From: CAYOVG01 sp964407285
Lineage (GTDB): Bacteria; Desulfobacterota; Syntrophobacteria; Syntrophobacterales; Syntrophobacteraceae
Direction: 5' to 3'
Length of the DNA: 7,753 bases
NCBI GenBank assembly: GCA_964407285.1
Contig: CAYOVG010000333.1
Location: forward strand, 1 to 7,753
The notes below the pieces were generated by a model, which saw only the letters and a list, made by a program, of their open reading frames with translations, did not search any database and had not been told where the DNA came from. Every line of letters begins with the position of its first letter. Positions within the stretch are counted from its first letter, which is position 1. A program made the translations under genes and the position numbers. Shown here in pieces: positions 5,201-7,753 of the stretch.

Positions 5201-7006
5201 ATGCCTGACCTCAACATGCAGCATGTCAGCTTCCTTGTTATTCTCGTTCTTGCGTTCTGGCTGTTCGTGACCGACTGGCTCCGCAACGATCTCGTAGCCG
5301 TCCTGATCGTCCTTGCCCTCGCCTCTACCGGCGTGCTGAGCCCAGCGGAGGCGCTCTCCGGATTCGGCAGCGAACCGGCGATCATTGTCGTCAGTATTTT
5401 CGTCATGAGCGGCGCATTCCATAAAACAGGCCTCTCGGACGCTGTCGGCGGCTGGATCGACAGGTTCGCCGGCAAGGGGTACGGCAGGATCATGGCGGTT
5501 ATAATGATATCGGTGGCGCTTCTCTCCGCGTTCACGCATCACATAACCACGACGGCGGTGATGCTGCCGGTCGTTCTCACCCTGTGCCGGGAGCGAGGGA
5601 TTCCGGCTTCGAAGCTGCTCATGCCGCTCTCGATTGCTGCGTCGCTCGGCACCACGATTACGATCATCGGGGCGCCCGCGTTTCTGGTCGCAAGCGACGT
5701 GCTGCGGCTTTCCGGACGGCCCCCCCTCGAGATATTCTCCATTGCTCCCGTCGGCCTGTCCATAACGCTTGCCGGCACGCTGTTCATGATGCTCTTGGGA
5801 CGCTATCTGCTGCCCGTGCGTGAAGGTGGGGAAGACCTGTCCGACCTCTATCGCCTCGATCACTACTTCACGGAGGTCAAAATATCTTCCGGTTCGTCCT
5901 TTGCCGGCAAAACGATCGACGAAGTGATGGCCATGAAAAGATATCGCTTTACTCCCGTGGGATTTACGCGCGGCGACGCCGGACAGTGCCGTCCTCTCGG
6001 CCACACCAGGTTGAAGGAAGACGATGTGCTCTGGGTTCATGCAGCCCCCGAGGACCTGATCGCATTGCGGCAGGAGAGTGGAATCGAACTGCATCCGGTG
6101 GAAAGATTCGGATTCGAGAAGGCCCTCAGGGAAGCCGGGGAGGAAGCTTTATCGGAGCAGTTGGTTCAGGCGGTGGTGGCCCCGATGTCGGATATTGTGC
6201 ATCGTTCGCTGCAGGATGTGGATTTTCATGGGCGCTATGGGGTGTACGTGGTGGGTCTCTGGCGCCGGGGCGGGTTTCTGTGCCAGGAATTCGCCAGTAT
6301 CGAACTGCTGCCCGGTGACGTGTTGGTCCTGCACGGCGACCGTGAGTCGCTTTCCCGCGTCTCGAATGACCCCGCTTTCCTGCTGATGATTCCTTTCCAT
6401 GGCGAAATGCGGCTGCGCCGGAAGGCTCGTCCGACAGGAATGATAATGCTGGCGACAATCGTGGCGGCGGCGTTGGGGCTCTGGAGCCTGGAAATCGTCA
6501 TGCTGGCCGGAGCCGCGGCGATGGTGCTCTCCGGCTGCATCACGTCCCGGCAGGCTTACCGGGCCATCGACGTAAAGATCTACGTATTCATCGCGGGAGC
6601 GATCCCCCTGGGGCTGGCGATGCAAAAGACCGGCACATCCATACTGCTGGCGGAATGGCTCGGCAACGTGGTCGGCGGATGGAATCCCGTGGCCATACTT
6701 CTGGTCATCTTCGCCATCGTCGCCGTGGTTACGCAGTTCATGTCGGACGCCGCGACAACCGCTGTTTTCGGACCCGTAGCCGTTGCTCTCGCGCAGGTGG
6801 TGGGGCATGCCCCCGAACCGTATGTCGTCACGGTCGCCATGTCCGCGGTGACGGCGTTCCTTACGCCGATCGGCCATCACGGCAACCTGCTCGTGTACAG
6901 CCCCGGTAACTACCGGTTCATGGACTTCGTCAAGGTGGGCACCCCGCTCACGGTACTCATCGCCTTCATGGTGGTCCTGATATCCCTCGCCGTCTGGCCG
7001 TCGTAA
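5201..7006 (+). CDS. SLC13/DASS-type (ion transporter superfamily) permease with two TrkA_C domains, 601 aa
   Basis: This is an inner-membrane secondary transporter. Hydrophobic segments fill residues 8-215 and 410-600. Between them is a cytosolic block with two TrkA_C (RCK_C) domains at about 221-300 and 320-400, the arrangement known from SLC13 and sulfate-type permeases. Each membrane half carries the family hairpin and loop motifs in altered form. Half 1 has FTHHITTTAVMLPV (111-124), where the family usually has NNT, and IGAPAF (156-161), where it has GTSTN. Half 2 has FMSDAATTAV (513-522), where the family has SNNAT, and LTPIGHHGN (554-562), where it has GTPPN or GYPTN. The usual Na+ and carboxylate or sulfate ligands are therefore partly missing, and the substrate cannot be assigned. 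The start is ATG 5201, with GGGGAG at 5184-5189 (11-nt gap, long); M6 would be worse placed. It converges on the PilZ gene 67 bp downstream. Confidence 0.9.
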   Translation: MPDLNMQHVSFLVILVLAFWLFVTDWLRNDLVAVLIVLALASTGVLSPAEALSGFGSEPAIIVVSIFVMSGAFHKTGLSDAVGGWIDRFAGKGYGRIMAVIMISVALLSAFTHHITTTAVMLPVVLTLCRERGIPASKLLMPLSIAASLGTTITIIGAPAFLVASDVLRLSGRPPLEIFSIAPVGLSITLAGTLFMMLLGRYLLPVREGGEDLSDLYRLDHYFTEVKISSGSSFAGKTIDEVMAMKRYRFTPVGFTRGDAGQCRPLGHTRLKEDDVLWVHAAPEDLIALRQESGIELHPVERFGFEKALREAGEEALSEQLVQAVVAPMSDIVHRSLQDVDFHGRYGVYVVGLWRRGGFLCQEFASIELLPGDVLVLHGDRESLSRVSNDPAFLLMIPFHGEMRLRRKARPTGMIMLATIVAAALGLWSLEIVMLAGAAAMVLSGCITSRQAYRAIDVKIYVFIAGAIPLGLAMQKTGTSILLAEWLGNVVGGWNPVAILLVIFAIVAVVTQFMSDAATTAVFGPVAVALAQVVGHAPEPYVVTVAMSAVTAFLTPIGHHGNLLVYSPGNYRFMDFVKVGTPLTVLIAFMVVLISLAVWPS

Positions 7007-7073
7007 CGGCTTGCGTAGCGGCCCGGTGGCGGGGATTCTCGGCGCGAAGGCCGTCCCGTCCTGTATCTGCCCG

Positions 7074-7439
7074 CTACCCGTCGTCTCCGGTGGTTTCGTC
7101 CATTGAGCCGCGGCCGTGCTTGAGGCATTCGGTGAGGCACCGGACCGCGTTCACGGCTTCCGGTTTGAGATCCTGGAACCTGAAGCCCGTCTGATACATC
7201 TTCTTCGCCCCTTCGACCTTCCTGGTCCAGACGCTCCTCGCCCTGACGACGACTCTTTCCATGACTATCTCGATAGCCAACTGATAGCCGTCGTCTTCCA
7301 CGATGGGCCGCTCGCTCACAACCCCCATGCCCCCTTCATTGATGTCCACGAGATATCCGACAAAGGATTCCCCGTCAAAAATCCGGAGATTATTGATAAG
7401 ATTCCACCTTGTGGCCCGTCTCTTCTCATATGTCGTCAT
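7074..7439 (-). CDS. PilZ-domain protein, 121 aa, probable c-di-GMP receptor
   Basis: ATG 7439 is preceded by a strong ribosome binding site, GGAGGAGGGG, 4-5 nt upstream. The domain fills the protein. The N-terminal RxxxR motif is R7-R-A-T-R11. The second motif (D/N-x-S-x-x-G) reads D32-I-N-E-G-G37, with Asn in place of Ser. Beta strands follow (YQLAIEIV, VVVRARSVWTRK, YQTGFRFQDL), then a C-terminal helix (PEAVNAVRCLTECLK) and a polar tail. PilZ proteins of this single-domain kind bind cyclic di-GMP and control motility, exopolysaccharide or related outputs through partners. The binding arginines are intact, so binding is likely. No partner gene is adjacent: the permease converges from the left and no gene is seen to the right. 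A promoter candidate lies about 200 nt upstream. Confidence 0.9.
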   Translation of the reverse strand: MTTYEKRRATRWNLINNLRIFDGESFVGYLVDINEGGMGVVSERPIVEDDGYQLAIEIVMERVVVRARSVWTRKVEGAKKMYQTGFRFQDLKPEAVNAVRCLTECLKHGRGSMDETTGDDG

Positions 7440-7566
7440 TTGTCCCCTCCTCCGGGCTCCGTGTTCGCGATCTCGTCAGCCGTGGACGTGAACCGCTACG
7501 CTCGGGCTGCGTGTTACGGGTTTTCGTTCTCGTAAACCGGGGGTGCATTCCGATCGTTCATGGGCA

Positions 7567-7584
7567 CGCCTGGTGGTCCAGGCG
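7567..7584. repeat. 7-bp perfect hairpin upstream of the PilZ gene
   Basis: CGCCTGG (7567-7573) and CCAGGCG (7578-7584) are exact reverse complements around TGGT. It falls within the predicted leader of the leftward PilZ transcript. No T-run follows in either direction, so it is not a classic terminator. A weaker neighbour is CGACG (7612-7616) with CGTCG (7622-7626). Confidence 0.4.
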
Positions 7585-7633
7585 CCTTCCACACATAATG
7601 CCTGATCGAGGCGACGGGTTGCGTCGGCGCATG

Positions 7634-7662
7634 ATAATCCCACTCCGGGGTCGTGAAATCAA
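7634..7662 (-). promoter_or_regulatory. Candidate sigma70 promoter for the PilZ gene
   Basis: On the minus strand TTGATT (7662-7657, four of six) is followed after 17 bp by GATTAT (7639-7634, four of six). It is the best leftward match in the region, about 200 nt before the PilZ start, but it is moderate in quality. Confidence 0.3.
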
Positions 7663-7717
7663 GTCAAAAGGAGGAAATGCCGTCTGCGCCACACCGTGGA
7701 AGACTGTTGCGGTCTAT

Positions 7718-7747
7718 CCACCCCCTAAAGGGTTGTATTCGGGGTGG
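7718..7747. repeat. 7-bp inverted repeat near the right edge
   Basis: CCACCCC (7718-7724) pairs with GGGGTGG (7741-7747) around a 16-nt loop. It could belong to an element that continues past the edge. The window does not show enough to say. Confidence 0.3.
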
Positions 7748-7753
7748 TCCTTC

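Larger units (their letters stand above)
7440..7753. other. Intergenic region at the right edge, no supported gene
   Basis: These 314 bp hold no gene I can defend. Two partial frames touch the edge. On the plus strand an ATG at 7677 follows AAAGGAGG but only 2 nt after it, too close for normal initiation. On the minus strand a 29-codon frame ends at TGA 7664. Both may be chance. A promoter candidate and two hairpins are listed separately. Confidence 0.5.

Noticed and set aside
5123..6094. A 323-codon minus-strand open frame
   Set aside because: It is antisense to the N-terminal half of the permease, with the same shadow composition.
6149..6880. A 243-codon minus-strand open frame
   Set aside because: It is antisense to the permease and rich in His/Arg/Asp, the typical shadow of a hydrophobic coding strand.
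7514..7753. A minus-strand selenoprotein read through TGA at 7666-7664
   Set aside because: The frame stays open on both sides of the TGA, but no SECIS-like hairpin follows it and the flanking residues match no selenoprotein that I recognise.
1..7753. CRISPR array, tRNA, rRNA, insertion sequence or phage genes
   Set aside because: I found no regularly spaced repeats, no cloverleaf-like segment, no transposase motif and no integrase motif on either strand.

Overview
The window is GC-rich DNA with Shine-Dalgarno-led genes on both strands and several sigma70-like promoters, so it is bacterial. The gene mix (a long membrane hybrid histidine kinase with two receivers, a PilZ protein, a DUF4124 exported protein, an SLC13 permease with TrkA_C domains, and scattered very small Cys-rich proteins) suggests a Gram-negative, perhaps a deltaproteobacterium (Desulfobacterota/Myxococcota sense). 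That placement is a judgement from style and no marker gene supports it. I see no rRNA, tRNA, CRISPR array, insertion sequence or phage gene.

Layout. (1) Positions 1-2831, minus strand: one uninterrupted frame of 943 codons encodes a hybrid sensor histidine kinase (7 membrane spans, PAS, HisKA, HATPase_c, two receivers). Its 3' end lies beyond the left edge, where an Hpt domain probably follows. (2) Positions 2832-4635: a sparsely coding stretch with three small genes. A 54-residue Cys-containing protein (plus, 3262-3426) has its own candidate promoter. A 51-residue zinc-ribbon protein (minus, 3829-3674) lies behind a near-consensus promoter and a leader of about 135 nt with inverted repeats and a short ORF. 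A 92-residue hypothetical protein (minus, 4361-4083) is third. A perfect 13-bp hairpin sits between the first two, which converge. (3) Positions 4529-5001: a TTGAAA-N16-TATAAT promoter drives an exported DUF4124 protein. (4) Positions 5005-7006: a heptamer-like tandem repeat, a 15-bp palindrome, then a 601-residue SLC13-type permease with two cytosolic TrkA_C domains. (5) Positions 7074-7439, minus: a PilZ-domain protein convergent with the permease. (6) Positions 7440-7753: no supported gene, but a candidate promoter for the PilZ gene and two hairpins.

How they fit together. Most genes look monocistronic: strands alternate and gaps are wide, so there is no evidence of an operon. The kinase (phosphorelay signalling) and the PilZ protein (probable c-di-GMP receptor) are both signalling components, but nothing in the sequence links them. 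The items most worth a second look are the zinc-ribbon gene with its leader, the altered substrate-site motifs of the permease, and the short Cys protein. I did not find a clear new multi-gene system.
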